This document shows, piece after piece, positions 15,759 through 24,515 of a stretch of 46,573 nt of DNA. Under the pieces are notes generated by a model. The model did not search any database and was not told the DNA's origin. It saw nothing but the letters and a program-made list of their open reading frames with translations. This DNA comes from UBA4923 sp964606165 (lineage in GTDB: Bacteria > Bacillota > Clostridia > Saccharofermentanales > DTU023): positions 1 through 46,573 of the forward strand of contig CAZSFQ010000013.1 of the NCBI GenBank assembly GCA_964606165.1, written 5' to 3'. Both the position numbers and the translations under genes were made by a program. Each line of letters begins with the position of its first letter. Position 1 is the stretch's first letter.

Positions 15759-17071
15759 ACGGGTAGTTTTCCCTTGATCCATGGAAGAAGGGGACCGACT
15801 CTGCTTTTGCGAATGCGGCCCGAAAGCAGGATATGATCCGCCTCATACCGTTCCTCCGTGACACTGCCGTGCTCCCGGGCATGGGCGACAATACCGGCTT
15901 GCGCATAGGGAATTACAGCCTGGTATCCCAAGAGCGATTCATCCACGAATTGAGCCAGTTTTTCCCTTAACAGGGCCAGACCCTCACCCGTCTTGGCCGA
16001 AACCGGGACTACCCGGTCCGCTTTCTCATTCCTGAGAACAGCCATGACCTCGTGATAGGCATCGGGTCTGACCTTGTCGAGCTTATTCAAAACGTATATG
16101 GAAGGCAGCATGCCGGCGCCCAATTCGTTGAGCTGGAGCTGGACGACCTCAATCTGCGCGGCCGCGTCCGGATCCGACAAATCACAAACGAGCAGGATCA
16201 GATCGGCACTGGCGGCTTCTTCGAAGGTCGCCCGAAAGGCTTGTAGCAGGAAATCAGGCAAATCGCGGATGAAACCAACCGTATCCACCAGGATGAGTGA
16301 TAATCCGTCGCGTATTTCAATCCGCCTGGCTGTCGGGTCGAGGGTCATAAACAGCTGATCACCTGTCTCCAGGTCGGCGTCACTCAGTCGATTCAGCAGC
16401 GTTGATTTGCCCGCGTTTGTATAACCGACGATGGCAGCGGTAATCATTTCACGGCGGTTGCGCAATGATCTGGAGCGTTCACGCCGGCCCTCCATCCTCC
16501 GAAGTTCACCTCTCAGCACTGCCATCCTCTTTCGGATGACGCGCCTGTCCTGCTCAAGCTTGGTTTCACCCGGTCCGCGTGTTCCGATACCCCCGCCAAG
16601 ACGTGAAAGTTCCACACCCCGGCCCGTTAATTGGGTCAGCCGATAGCGGAGCCAGGCAAGCTCCACCTGGATTTTCCCTTCGTCGGTTCGCGCCCTGTTG
16701 GCAAAAATGGACAAAATCACGTTGACGCGGTCACTGATTTTGAGGCTGACCGCCTCCGTAATGCCCCGGGTCTGGGCCGGTGTCAGCTCCCCGTCAAAGA
16801 TCAGGTAGTCCGCTTCTTTCTCTTGCGCCAATTCGGCGATTTCCAGCAGCTTGCCCGAGCCGACAAAAGTCACGCCGTCCGGCCGTTCAAGACGCTGAAC
16901 CACGCGGCCTTTGACTGAAAAGCCATTTGTTCCGGCCAAATCCTCCAGCTCGTCGAGCGAACGGTCAACCGCGCCAGACCTGCCTTTTCCCGTGTCCACG
17001 GCCACCAGAAGGGCGGCTGTGTCTTCTTTTTTCCCTCCGGGGGTTACGTAAAGATTGTTCTCAGATCGCAT
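15755..17071 (-). CDS. hflX: Ribosome-associated GTPase HflX
   Basis: A GTPase that binds 50S or 70S ribosomes and splits stalled ones. The N-terminal HflX domain (about 20-180) contains FVGSGK and LSRLGGGIGTRGPGETKLE, a family hallmark. The G domain has G1 GYTNAGKS (216-223), G3 DTVGF (263-267) and G4 NKLD (329-332). A short C-terminal domain closes the 438-residue protein. The ATG at 17071 has only a modest purine-rich ribosome site (GAGAAAAG). It is divergent from the HTH gene. Confidence 0.96.
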   Translation of the reverse strand: MRSENNLYVTPGGKKEDTAALLVAVDTGKGRSGAVDRSLDELEDLAGTNGFSVKGRVVQRLERPDGVTFVGSGKLLEIAELAQEKEADYLIFDGELTPAQTRGITEAVSLKISDRVNVILSIFANRARTDEGKIQVELAWLRYRLTQLTGRGVELSRLGGGIGTRGPGETKLEQDRRVIRKRMAVLRGELRRMEGRRERSRSLRNRREMITAAIVGYTNAGKSTLLNRLSDADLETGDQLFMTLDPTARRIEIRDGLSLILVDTVGFIRDLPDFLLQAFRATFEEAASADLILLVCDLSDPDAAAQIEVVQLQLNELGAGMLPSIYVLNKLDKVRPDAYHEVMAVLRNEKADRVVPVSAKTGEGLALLREKLAQFVDESLLGYQAVIPYAQAGIVAHAREHGSVTEERYEADHILLSGRIRKSRVGPLLPWIKGKLPV

Positions 17072-17203
17072 TATTCTTTTCTCAATGACCTGCCTGTCCG
17101 GCCAGTCTTTTATTTTGAGGATTCCGAAGATTATCCCCAGCCCCTGTGTTATCTTCTATGAGAGGAACGACACCGCGACTGACGTCTTTATGAGGAATGC
17201 ACG

Positions 17204-17749
17204 ATGTACGCTGACCCCCGCAGAAGAACTCCCCCCTACAAAAAATACCGCAATCCGGATCCGGAACAGCGGCCCCCTCTATCCCACCGCCCCATCCCTG
17301 ACACGGACCACATTTCCGACGGCCTGTGGGTCGGCTACATGATCCGGCGGGAACGGCAGCGTCGCCGCTTTACCCAGCAAATCATCGCCGGCGAACTCGG
17401 ATATGGCATGAGCTCCATTTCAACCATTGAAGCCGGAGGGAGTTTTTCGAACATCCGGCGGACCCTGTGCGTGCTGCGCCTGCTTGGCATTGAGACAAGT
17501 CTCTGTCTCGCGGCCATCAGCGCCCATGAATCGATTCATCATTTTCTTGAGTCGTATGGTCAAAGGGATCAAGAAGGATCCGCAATGAATCATTTTCCCG
17601 AACCCCGGACGCTGCCTCCATATCTGCCAATCGCTGCGGATACAAATTGCGACAAGCCCGGTCAAGGGAACGGATCATGGCGCGGCTTTCACTCAGATCG
17701 GGAAGCTGGGCCAGGAGGGGGATCATGGAGCGGTAGACGTCCGCAATGA
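17204..17749 (+). CDS. XRE-type helix-turn-helix protein
   Basis: A small DNA-binding protein. The first 40 residues are basic and proline-rich. The HTH lies at about 43-97 (VGYMIRRERQRRRFTQQIIA, then YGMSSISTIEAGG), typical of HTH_3 proteins. AGGA precedes the ATG by about 8 nt. From about residue 105 the tail is low-complexity and runs antisense to the end of the unknown gene 17517-18128, so the native C-terminus may be shorter and the stop may have been lost. The target is unknown. Confidence 0.65.
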   Translation: MYADPRRRTPPYKKYRNPDPEQRPPLSHRPIPDTDHISDGLWVGYMIRRERQRRRFTQQIIAGELGYGMSSISTIEAGGSFSNIRRTLCVLRLLGIETSLCLAAISAHESIHHFLESYGQRDQEGSAMNHFPEPRTLPPYLPIAADTNCDKPGQGNGSWRGFHSDREAGPGGGSWSGRRPQ

Positions 17750-18128
17750 TTTTCTCCTCTTTTTCCTGAGATTTCATCCGCACCAGGCCGAACAGTTTTC
17801 GCCCGAACCCGTCATCGTCGCGGCAAATCGTAAGATATCTGTCAGCAGAATCAAATAAGTGCATTTCCATCAAGGCGTCACTTTCTTCTGCTGCGTCTTT
17901 CAGGATCGCAACCAAATCCTTCTGGGCAAAAAAACGTTTCAATTCCTTACCGGCTCGCTTGCGTTCGCCCCTGCCCTTTGAACCGGCCGCAAACACATGG
18001 CAATAAAGCCAGGGCTGCAGGAAGCGGTCGCCTTTTTCCTCTTTGCCTGAAAGCTCGAAAAACCTGAACGCTTCCATCCGCTCGCCGATTGTTTTTTCTC
18101 CGGCGTCAGCCGTCCTTAGGTCTTCCAT
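17517..18128 (-). CDS. Hypothetical helical protein at the end of the polyamine/MATE run
   Basis: I do not recognise this 203-residue protein. It is charged and predicted helical, without membrane segments, and the middle part (PWLYCHVFAAGSKG, then HLFDSADRYLTICRDDDGFG) looks like a folded domain. GGAGG stands 8 nt before the ATG at 18128. It follows the MATE gene by 57 bp on the same strand and may be co-transcribed. Its last 233 bp overlap the convergent HTH frame. Confidence 0.65.
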   Translation of the reverse strand: MEDLRTADAGEKTIGERMEAFRFFELSGKEEKGDRFLQPWLYCHVFAAGSKGRGERKRAGKELKRFFAQKDLVAILKDAAEESDALMEMHLFDSADRYLTICRDDDGFGRKLFGLVRMKSQEKEEKIIADVYRSMIPLLAQLPDLSESRAMIRSLDRACRNLYPQRLADMEAASGVRENDSLRILLDPFDHTTQENDESIHGR

Positions 18129-18185
18129 TGGAATTACCTCCGCTCTGTCTTGCCAGTCAGTACTGGACGTGGCTTACTTATGGTA

Positions 18186-19589
18186 TCAGATCGGGACGGC
18201 AGGCGCCTCATCCTGGTGATCGTCTTCGTTGCCTGCTTCAGCCTGATCTCCCATGCCAAAAATTTTACGGCTCTTCCACTTGAAGTAAATGACATAGGCT
18301 GCCAGCAGGATAGTCCAGGAAACAGGGTAAGCCATCACAATCACATCAAAACTTTGCCAGGCGGGGAGCACCACATACATCCACACGACTCTGACACCTG
18401 CCATGCAGACCAGGCTTGCCACCATGGGGAAGATGGCGTGGCCCATCCCGCGAAGTGTCGCCCCCATGACCTCAGTCAGGGCGAAAATCCAATAAAATGA
18501 CAGGAGGATCAGCAGAATATGGGTTGTGTATTCCATAACAAGCGGATCGGGGTTAAAAGCTGCCGCGATCTGTTTTCTAAGCAGAAGAAATACACCCGAC
18601 AGGGAAGTGACCAGAGCAAACATGAGCAAGAGACCGTGACGCAGCCCCCGCCTGATTCTTTCATGACGGCCCGCGCCCAGGTTCGCGCCCATGAAGGTCA
18701 TGACCGCCAGCGCCAGGCCGCTGATCAGGACAAAGACGAAGCTGTCACTTCTTGATGCGGCGGAAAAACCTGCCACAGCATGTTTGCCGAAGCGATTGAC
18801 GAAGGTTTGGACAAAGACATTGGAGAGGGCGACGATGAAGGCCTGAAGACCGGCGGGTATCCCGACACGAAGCGACCGGAAAAGGACAGCGGGGTGAAAA
18901 GAGATATCGCGCAGGAAAAGGCGGAAAGGTGTCATGCTGGTGGCCAGACTCAATGTAACCATCAAGGCCGTAATGGATTGGGCGATGACAAAGGCCCAGG
19001 CCGCTCCGCTAACGCCCCAGTTGAAAAGGCCCACGAAGAGAAGATCGAGCCCAATATTCAAAAGGACACCGAGCGACAGGAAAATGAAAGGATGGCGGGT
19101 ATCGCCGGCACCACGTAAAATCCCCGCGCCCATGTTATAAAGGGTGACCGGCAGAGCACCTAAAAAATAGATGCGTAGATAAGTCGTGGAATAGGGCAAA
19201 ATATCCGGCGGCGTGTTCATGGCCTGTAAAAGTGCGGGTGAAAGGAAGTAACCGGCAGCCGTGAGAAGCAGGCCGCCTGCAAGAGCGAGCGCGTATCCCG
19301 TGTGAACTACTTTGTAAAGACCGTCGAAGTCTTCCGAACTGTTGACCTGGACCGTGACGACGGCGATGCCCGTCGCAAGACCTATGGCCAGGCCAATGAC
19401 CATATTGATGATCGATGCGGTCGCCCCGACCCCCGCCATGGCATCGACACCGCTGAAGTTTCCGACGATTATAAGATCCGCGACACTGTAAAGCTGCTGC
19501 ATCAGGTTGATCAGGAGCAGGGGCAGAGCGAAGACAAGGATCTGCTTCCAGATCACCCCTTCAGTCAAGCTGACATTTCGCACCCTCAT
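18186..19589 (-). CDS. MATE family efflux transporter
   Basis: A 467-residue inner-membrane antiporter of the MATE (MatE x2) family with about twelve helices. Family elements include LPLLLINLMQQLYSVADLII near the start, GAGILRGAGDTRHP at the middle of the first half and EVMGATLRGMGHA as the matching motif in the second. The ATG at 19589 has AAGGA 8 nt upstream. It lies 24 bp downstream of speB and reads in the same direction, so a polyamine or related cation could be its substrate, but this is inference from position only. Confidence 0.92.
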   Translation of the reverse strand: MRVRNVSLTEGVIWKQILVFALPLLLINLMQQLYSVADLIIVGNFSGVDAMAGVGATASIINMVIGLAIGLATGIAVVTVQVNSSEDFDGLYKVVHTGYALALAGGLLLTAAGYFLSPALLQAMNTPPDILPYSTTYLRIYFLGALPVTLYNMGAGILRGAGDTRHPFIFLSLGVLLNIGLDLLFVGLFNWGVSGAAWAFVIAQSITALMVTLSLATSMTPFRLFLRDISFHPAVLFRSLRVGIPAGLQAFIVALSNVFVQTFVNRFGKHAVAGFSAASRSDSFVFVLISGLALAVMTFMGANLGAGRHERIRRGLRHGLLLMFALVTSLSGVFLLLRKQIAAAFNPDPLVMEYTTHILLILLSFYWIFALTEVMGATLRGMGHAIFPMVASLVCMAGVRVVWMYVVLPAWQSFDVIVMAYPVSWTILLAAYVIYFKWKSRKIFGMGDQAEAGNEDDHQDEAPAVPI

Positions 19590-19613
19590 GGAATCGTTCC
19601 TTAACGCGCGCCC

Positions 19614-20474
19614 CTATTTGGAGAGGAGCAAGAGCCATTCACGAAGCAGCTTGCAGGCAACAGCGGTCGAGGCGCCCGAAGGGTCGAGCGTGGGGGCCAG
19701 TTCCATCATATCGGTTCCGACCACATGGAGTTCCGACAAGATCGTCAGAGCTTTGGCCAGGTCGGAATAGGACACTCCTCCCGGCTCCGGCGTGCCTGTC
19801 CCTGGAAAATATGATGGATCCAGGACGTCCAGGTCAATGCTTACGTAGACGGGAACCCCCTTGGCAGTCTCGAGCAGACAAGCCACCTCTTCCAGGGTGT
19901 AGGGATGGAGCCGGCCATACTGTTTGGAGAATTCGAATTCCTCCCGCAAACCGGACCGTATCCCAAAAGAGTGGATCCTGCCCGCTCCCAGCAATTCATA
20001 ACAGCGGCGCATGACAGAGGCGTGCGACCAGCGGTCGCCCAGGTAGTCATCGCGCAGATCGGTGTGGGCATCCAGCTGGATCAGATGCAGATCCGGGTAA
20101 AAGTCCAGAGCCGCCCGGACAGCGCCCAGGGTAAGGGAATGGTCGCCGCCGATCATGACGGGTATTTTTCCTTCCCCCATGATGGTTCGGCACAAGGATT
20201 CGACACGGTCAAAGGCCAGTTGCGCGTCACCTGCCGGCAATTCCAAGTCCCCCAAATCGCCTGCCTTGGCTTCTTCAAGATCCCGGTTCAGGATAGGGCT
20301 GTACGTTTCCAGGCCCCATGAATCGCGCCGCATGGCGGCAGGGGCGAACCGCGCGCCCGGCCGGAAAGAGGCGGAACCATCATAGGGAGCGCCGAAAATA
20401 AGCAGCTGACTTTCCTCATAATCCCGGTCACAACCGCAAAAAGTCCGTCCTTCAAAAGTAATCCCACTAATCAT
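19614..20474 (-). CDS. speB: Agmatinase
   Basis: A manganese ureohydrolase that converts agmatine to putrescine and urea. Metal ligands are visible in GGDHSL (H112), DAHTD (D135, H137, D139) and SIDLDVLDP (D214, D216). The length of 286 residues suits the family. The start is ATG at 20474, 8 bp inside the end of speE. The longer frame to 20624 lies within speE and is rejected. Agmatinase rather than arginase or formimidoylglutamase is chosen because an arginine decarboxylase-like gene and spermidine synthase share the operon. Confidence 0.93.
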   Translation of the reverse strand: MISGITFEGRTFCGCDRDYEESQLLIFGAPYDGSASFRPGARFAPAAMRRDSWGLETYSPILNRDLEEAKAGDLGDLELPAGDAQLAFDRVESLCRTIMGEGKIPVMIGGDHSLTLGAVRAALDFYPDLHLIQLDAHTDLRDDYLGDRWSHASVMRRCYELLGAGRIHSFGIRSGLREEFEFSKQYGRLHPYTLEEVACLLETAKGVPVYVSIDLDVLDPSYFPGTGTPEPGGVSYSDLAKALTILSELHVVGTDMMELAPTLDPSGASTAVACKLLREWLLLLSK

Positions 20475-21387
20475 CTCCGACCGCTTCCTCCCTCCGGCCA
20501 ATGCTCTCGATTCTCCGCCTGAAGACTTCATCCAGCACTTCACCCTCTTCCAGCAAACGCCTGACATAGGTGGGGAGCGCAAATGCTCCCTTGTGGAGAT
20601 CGGTATTGTAGTAGCGTGTTTCAATCCCCAGCGACTCCCAACGGCCAGGATCCAGATCCCTCATGGGATGATAGCGGTTCGACATGAAGCCAAAGAGCCA
20701 ATGGCCGGCCGGATAGGTCGGAATATGGGCCTGGTAGACGGCAGCGATGGGAAAGAGGGCCGATGTTTTTTTGTAAATCGCGGCTGCTTCCTCGGCGTCA
20801 TTCTTGAAGTAGGGCCCTTCGTGCTGGTTGACCAAAATGCCGTCCTCTTTCAGGGCATGGCGGCAATTGCTGTAAAACTCACGGGTAAAAAGGCTCTCCC
20901 CCGGCCCGAAAGGGTCAGTCGAATCAACAAGGATCAGATCGAATACCCCTTGGTAACGCCGGACATAGCGCAGGCCGTCCTCATGGACAATGGTCACGCG
21001 CGGGTCGTCGAAGGAAACAGAAACAGTCGGCAGGAATCGCCTAGAGACCTCAACGGCCATGGGGTCGATCTCGACCAGGGTGATCTCCTCCACACCGGGA
21101 TACCTGCAAAGTTCGCGCAGCACACCTCCGTCACCGCCCCCGATGACCAGGATTTTCCGGATGGCAGGATGGACGGCCATGGGAACGTGGCTGATCATTT
21201 CGTGGTAGATGAACTCATCCTTTTCCGTCATCATGATGAAACCGTCCATAACCAGTACGCGGCCGAACTCATCGCTGTCAAGGACCTGAATGTGCTGAAA
21301 GTCTGATTGTTGCGAGAACAGCTGCTGCCGGACACGAAAACTGATCTTCATATTCTCCGTGTTATATTCGCTGAACCACAGTTCCAT
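20467..21387 (-). CDS. speE: Spermidine synthase (polyamine aminopropyltransferase)
   Basis: It transfers the aminopropyl group of decarboxylated AdoMet to putrescine. The 306-residue protein has the GGGDGG nucleotide loop (83-88), the acidic E106 in TLVEIDP, and the catalytic-site VDSTDPFGP with D155 and D158. Conserved YHEMISHVP appears at 61-69. AGGAGG lies 8 nt before the ATG. It sits between speA and speB. Confidence 0.96.
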   Translation of the reverse strand: MELWFSEYNTENMKISFRVRQQLFSQQSDFQHIQVLDSDEFGRVLVMDGFIMMTEKDEFIYHEMISHVPMAVHPAIRKILVIGGGDGGVLRELCRYPGVEEITLVEIDPMAVEVSRRFLPTVSVSFDDPRVTIVHEDGLRYVRRYQGVFDLILVDSTDPFGPGESLFTREFYSNCRHALKEDGILVNQHEGPYFKNDAEEAAAIYKKTSALFPIAAVYQAHIPTYPAGHWLFGFMSNRYHPMRDLDPGRWESLGIETRYYNTDLHKGAFALPTYVRRLLEEGEVLDEVFRRRIESIGRREEAVGDD

Positions 21388-21399
21388 GACAATTTCCTC

Positions 21400-22878
21400 C
21401 TATTCAAGAACGACTTGGAGATACTCGACAGCTGGGTCTTCTGTCCCTGTCATCTTGCTCCCCATTTCTTTGGCATAACGGATGTATTCGAGCGCTTCCC
21501 GCGTCACGCATTCGCCCGGCGCCAGAATGGGAATACCCGGCGGATAGCACATGACCGATTCCGAGGAAATACGTCCCAGGCATGATTCGAACGGCTGGCT
21601 TTCAGACGGGGCGTAAAAGGCCTCCGCCGGGGTCATGGCCACACAGGGTGTGATGTATTCACTGACCAGGTCGGTTGCCGGTTCACGGCCGTGTGTGAAT
21701 CCGATGTCGGCCAGGGCCGCGATCAGGCGCTCGATCCCCACGGGCCTGTCACCGACCGACAAAATGGCCAGGAAGTTGTGAAGATCGCCGAACTCGATCT
21801 GGATGTCGTAGTCGTCGCGCAGCATATCGTAGACTTCCACCCCAGACAGTCCTGTGCCCCGGGTATGGACCGGCAGCTTGCAAAGATCAAAGGCGAAAAA
21901 AGCTTTGCCGTCACATTTCTCGCTGCCGAAGGCGTCATAGCCATCGATGGCATTGATCTCTTTTCTGGCGTAGTCCGCATACTCGATGACGCGCTGGTAA
22001 ATGGACCGTCCGCGCAGGGCCAGGTTGCGGCGCGTGATGTCGAGCGAGGTCAATAGCAGGTAGGAGGCGCTTGTCGTTTGGGTCAGGTTGATGATCTGGC
22101 CCACATAGCCCCGCTCTTCTCTCACGCCCGGGCCCAGAAGCAGAAGAGAACTTTGTGTCAGGGATCCGCCCGTTTTATGGAGGGACACGGCACTCATGTC
22201 GGCTCCGGCCTCCATGCCCGAGAGGGGCAGTTCTTCTGAAAAGTAAAAATGCGTCCCGTGAGCCTCATCGACCAGCACCCGCATCCCCGCTGCATGGGCC
22301 AAATCAACCATGGTCCGCAGATCCGCGCACACCCCGTAGTAGGTCGGATTGTTGACCAGGATGGCCTTGGCGTCGGGATGCTCCCCAATGGCGGCCGCCA
22401 CATCCTCGACTGCCATGCCCAAGGGAATGCCAAGCTTCTGGTTGACCGAAGGGTTGACATAGACGGGAACCGCCCGCGATAAAATCAGGGCGTTGATGGC
22501 GCTGCGGTGGACATTTCTTGGCATGATGATTTTGTCGCCGGGCGCGCAGCTGGACAGGATCATGGCCTGGATGGCGGATGTCGTCCCGTTCACCATAAAA
22601 AAACAGCTGTCCGCCCCGAAGGCGTCGGCGGCGAGCCGCTGGGCTTCCGCGATGACACCCGTCGGATGGATGAGCGAATCCAGCATTTTCATGGCGTTTA
22701 CGTCGACCGAAAGGCATTGTTTTCCAAGAAATGCGGACAACTCCTCATTTCCCCGACCCTGCTTATGGCCGGGCACATCGAAAGAAACCATGCGGCGCTT
22801 GCGGAATTCGCGAAGCGCCTCGTAAAGCGGTGCCTGCCTTTGGTCAAGCGAGTAAGGGTCTCGGACGGCTTTACTCAA
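21400..22878 (-). CDS. speA: PLP-dependent arginine (Orn/Lys/Arg) decarboxylase
   Basis: A fold-type I decarboxylase of the Orn/Lys/Arg group III family. Landmarks are FDVPGHKQGRG (33-43), DEAHGTH (204-210) and the Schiff-base lysine K235 in SLHKTGGSLTQSS. The 492-residue length matches the Bacillus SpeA/YaaO type. Arginine as substrate is inferred from the agmatinase gene in the operon. The start is taken as TTG at 22878, with GGGAG 8 nt upstream and 8 bp overlap with speD. An ATG first appears only at residue 30, inside the conserved region. Confidence 0.92.
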   Translation of the reverse strand: MSKAVRDPYSLDQRQAPLYEALREFRKRRMVSFDVPGHKQGRGNEELSAFLGKQCLSVDVNAMKMLDSLIHPTGVIAEAQRLAADAFGADSCFFMVNGTTSAIQAMILSSCAPGDKIIMPRNVHRSAINALILSRAVPVYVNPSVNQKLGIPLGMAVEDVAAAIGEHPDAKAILVNNPTYYGVCADLRTMVDLAHAAGMRVLVDEAHGTHFYFSEELPLSGMEAGADMSAVSLHKTGGSLTQSSLLLLGPGVREERGYVGQIINLTQTTSASYLLLTSLDITRRNLALRGRSIYQRVIEYADYARKEINAIDGYDAFGSEKCDGKAFFAFDLCKLPVHTRGTGLSGVEVYDMLRDDYDIQIEFGDLHNFLAILSVGDRPVGIERLIAALADIGFTHGREPATDLVSEYITPCVAMTPAEAFYAPSESQPFESCLGRISSESVMCYPPGIPILAPGECVTREALEYIRYAKEMGSKMTGTEDPAVEYLQVVLE

Positions 22879-23674
22879 AGATGTTGCTCCCGTTGTATAT
22901 TTCAAGCATCTCGCGCTCAAGCGCGAACCGGATCTCGTCACGTTCCCCCTCTGTCAGCTGGTCGAGCTCAAAGCTGAAGATGTAGTTGTCGAGGTCGATG
23001 TCGCGGACCATCATCCGTGTATGGAACAGATTGGAGTGATAGACATTGACATCCATGGCATTGTAGCGGCTGAGCGTCTCGGGGTCGATGAAGTCCTGGA
23101 TGGACCGGACGGGGTAATCGAGAAAGTATTTTCTGCCGGCCGTATCGCGTGTAAACCCTCTCACACGGTAATCAACGGAAATAATATCGGAATCAAAACT
23201 GGCGATCAGGTAGTCAAGAGCGGCAAGCGGTGTGACACGGCCGCAGGTTGACACATCAATGTCCACCCGGAAGGTGGACACCGGCCGGCTGGGATGCGAT
23301 TCGGGATAGGTGTGAACCGACACATGGCTGGTATCCAGGTGCGCCGTGATGCTGGATTGGGGAAGCTCCAGGATCCCGCGGTTGTTGGTCGGATCAATCT
23401 CTGTCTCAAGAAGAGGCCCGTCGGCGATCAGGATGCTGACTGAAGCGCCCTGGGGCTCGTAATCCTGTTTTGACAGGTTAAGGATATGGGCCCCGATGAT
23501 ATCGGTCAGGTTGCGCAGAATCCCCGTCAAACGCTCCGAATTGTATTGTTCGTCAATGTATTCGATGTACTCGGCCTTCTCCCGGTCCGTCCGGGCGTAC
23601 GACACATCATAAATATTGAAACTCAGTGACTTGGTCAGGTTGTTAAAGCCATAAAGCTGCAATTTGTTTTCCAA
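22871..23674 (-). CDS. speD: S-adenosylmethionine decarboxylase proenzyme, E. coli type
   Basis: A self-cleaving pyruvoyl enzyme that makes decarboxylated AdoMet for spermidine synthesis. The sequence is close to E. coli SpeD along its whole length: YGFNNLTKSLSFNIYD at the start, HLDTSHVSVHTYPESHP around the cleavage site (S116 expected to become the pyruvoyl group), STCG, and DYRVRGFTRD. At 267 residues it is the long form, not the short form of about 125 residues found in Bacillus. The start is TTG at 23674 with GGAGG 7 nt upstream; the E. coli N-terminus aligns with it. It is the first gene of the operon. Confidence 0.95.
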   Translation of the reverse strand: MENKLQLYGFNNLTKSLSFNIYDVSYARTDREKAEYIEYIDEQYNSERLTGILRNLTDIIGAHILNLSKQDYEPQGASVSILIADGPLLETEIDPTNNRGILELPQSSITAHLDTSHVSVHTYPESHPSRPVSTFRVDIDVSTCGRVTPLAALDYLIASFDSDIISVDYRVRGFTRDTAGRKYFLDYPVRSIQDFIDPETLSRYNAMDVNVYHSNLFHTRMMVRDIDLDNYIFSFELDQLTEGERDEIRFALEREMLEIYNGSNIFE

Positions 23675-23739
23675 TCTGTTGCCTCCATAAAACAAGCGAA
23701 TTTTCGCTCTCTATCTTATCACGGCAACCGGGGAAACGG

Positions 23740-24270
23740 TTAGGACAGGGCGGCAACAAACTCGTCCATGGCTCTTTTCAGATATTTCTCCGTTGTCGGG
23801 TCCAGGCCCTCGCCCTCGGGTGAGAACTTCTCATGGACCCGGCCGATCTGAAGCTGTCTCGGAAAGAGAACTGCCTCGACACCCGGCGCGGCCAGGATCT
23901 GGGTCAAATGCATCTGAGCCCGGATGGTCCCGAACCGCCCTGTGCTCCCTCCCAGCATAAAAACCAGCTTGTCCTTGATGGCGCTTTTGCCGCGTGACGC
24001 CCAGTCCAGCATGTTCTTCAGAACACCTGGTACCGAGTGATTGTATTCCGGCGTGATCATGATGACCCCGTCGGTCTCTTCAAATAGCCGGCGCATTTCA
24101 AGAATTTCCGCGGGCGGGTCGTTCTCAATATCCATGTTGTACATGGGGATGGTCTCAAGCGGGAAATGCGTGAGTTCGACGGCCTCGCCATAGTTGCGGT
24201 CAAACCAGCGGGCAATCCGCTTATTGTTTGATTGTTGGCTGATGCTGCCTGTCACAATTAATATTTTCAT
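23740..24270 (-). CDS. NADPH-dependent FMN reductase family protein
   Basis: A flavodoxin-like FMN oxidoreductase of 176 residues. The phosphate loop GSISQQSNNKR is at residues 8-18, and the family motif TPEYNHSVPGVLKNMLDW lies mid-protein, followed by GGSTGRFG. Such proteins reduce quinones, azo dyes or chromate; the substrate here is unknown. AGGAGG lies 7 nt before the ATG. It is upstream of speD with a 65-bp gap and no clear terminator. Confidence 0.9.
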   Translation of the reverse strand: MKILIVTGSISQQSNNKRIARWFDRNYGEAVELTHFPLETIPMYNMDIENDPPAEILEMRRLFEETDGVIMITPEYNHSVPGVLKNMLDWASRGKSAIKDKLVFMLGGSTGRFGTIRAQMHLTQILAAPGVEAVLFPRQLQIGRVHEKFSPEGEGLDPTTEKYLKRAMDEFVAALS

Positions 24271-24365
24271 GGTTTTGCCTCCTTGCTAAAACTCGTAACT
24301 GAGCTTACACCCTGCCGACATTCTAGCGGGAGATAAAATTTAAAGCTGTGTCAAAAGTCCCGGAT

Positions 24366-24396
24366 TAAAAAACCCCGGTTTTTGTTACCGGGGTTT
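24366..24396 (-). terminator. Terminator of tRNA-Arg
   Basis: AACCCCGGT and ACCGGGGTT arms with a 7-nt loop. On the minus strand the stem is followed by TTTTTT. Confidence 0.9.
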
Positions 24397-24401
24397 CAGT
24401 C

Positions 24402-24476
24402 TGGCGTCCCAGGCAGGAATTGAACCCGCATCCGCAGCTCCGGAGGCTACTGCCTTATCCATTAGGCCACTGGGAC
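24402..24476 (-). tRNA. tRNA-Arg(CCG)
   Basis: 75 nt with a 7-bp acceptor stem GTCCCAG / CTGGGAC, discriminator G and encoded CCA. The D-arm is GCCT/AGGC, the anticodon stem is GTAGC/GCTGC and the loop CTCCGGA gives anticodon CCG. The TPsiC arm holds GGTTCAATTCC. It reads CGG codons. Confidence 0.95.
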
Positions 24477-24486
24477 CTGCTTCGTT

Positions 24487-24515
24487 ATTTTAGTACAGAC
24501 CAGGTTAAAGTTCAA
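24487..24515 (-). promoter_or_regulatory. Promoter of tRNA-Arg
   Basis: TTGAAC (24515-24510), a 17-bp spacer and TAAAAT (24492-24487) on the minus strand. The -35 box overlaps the last codons of mfd. Confidence 0.75.

Noticed and set aside
24271..24350. Promoter of the FMN reductase using TTGACA
   Set aside because: The TTGACA on the minus strand is about 23 bp from the only good -10 (TAGAAT), outside the normal spacing range.
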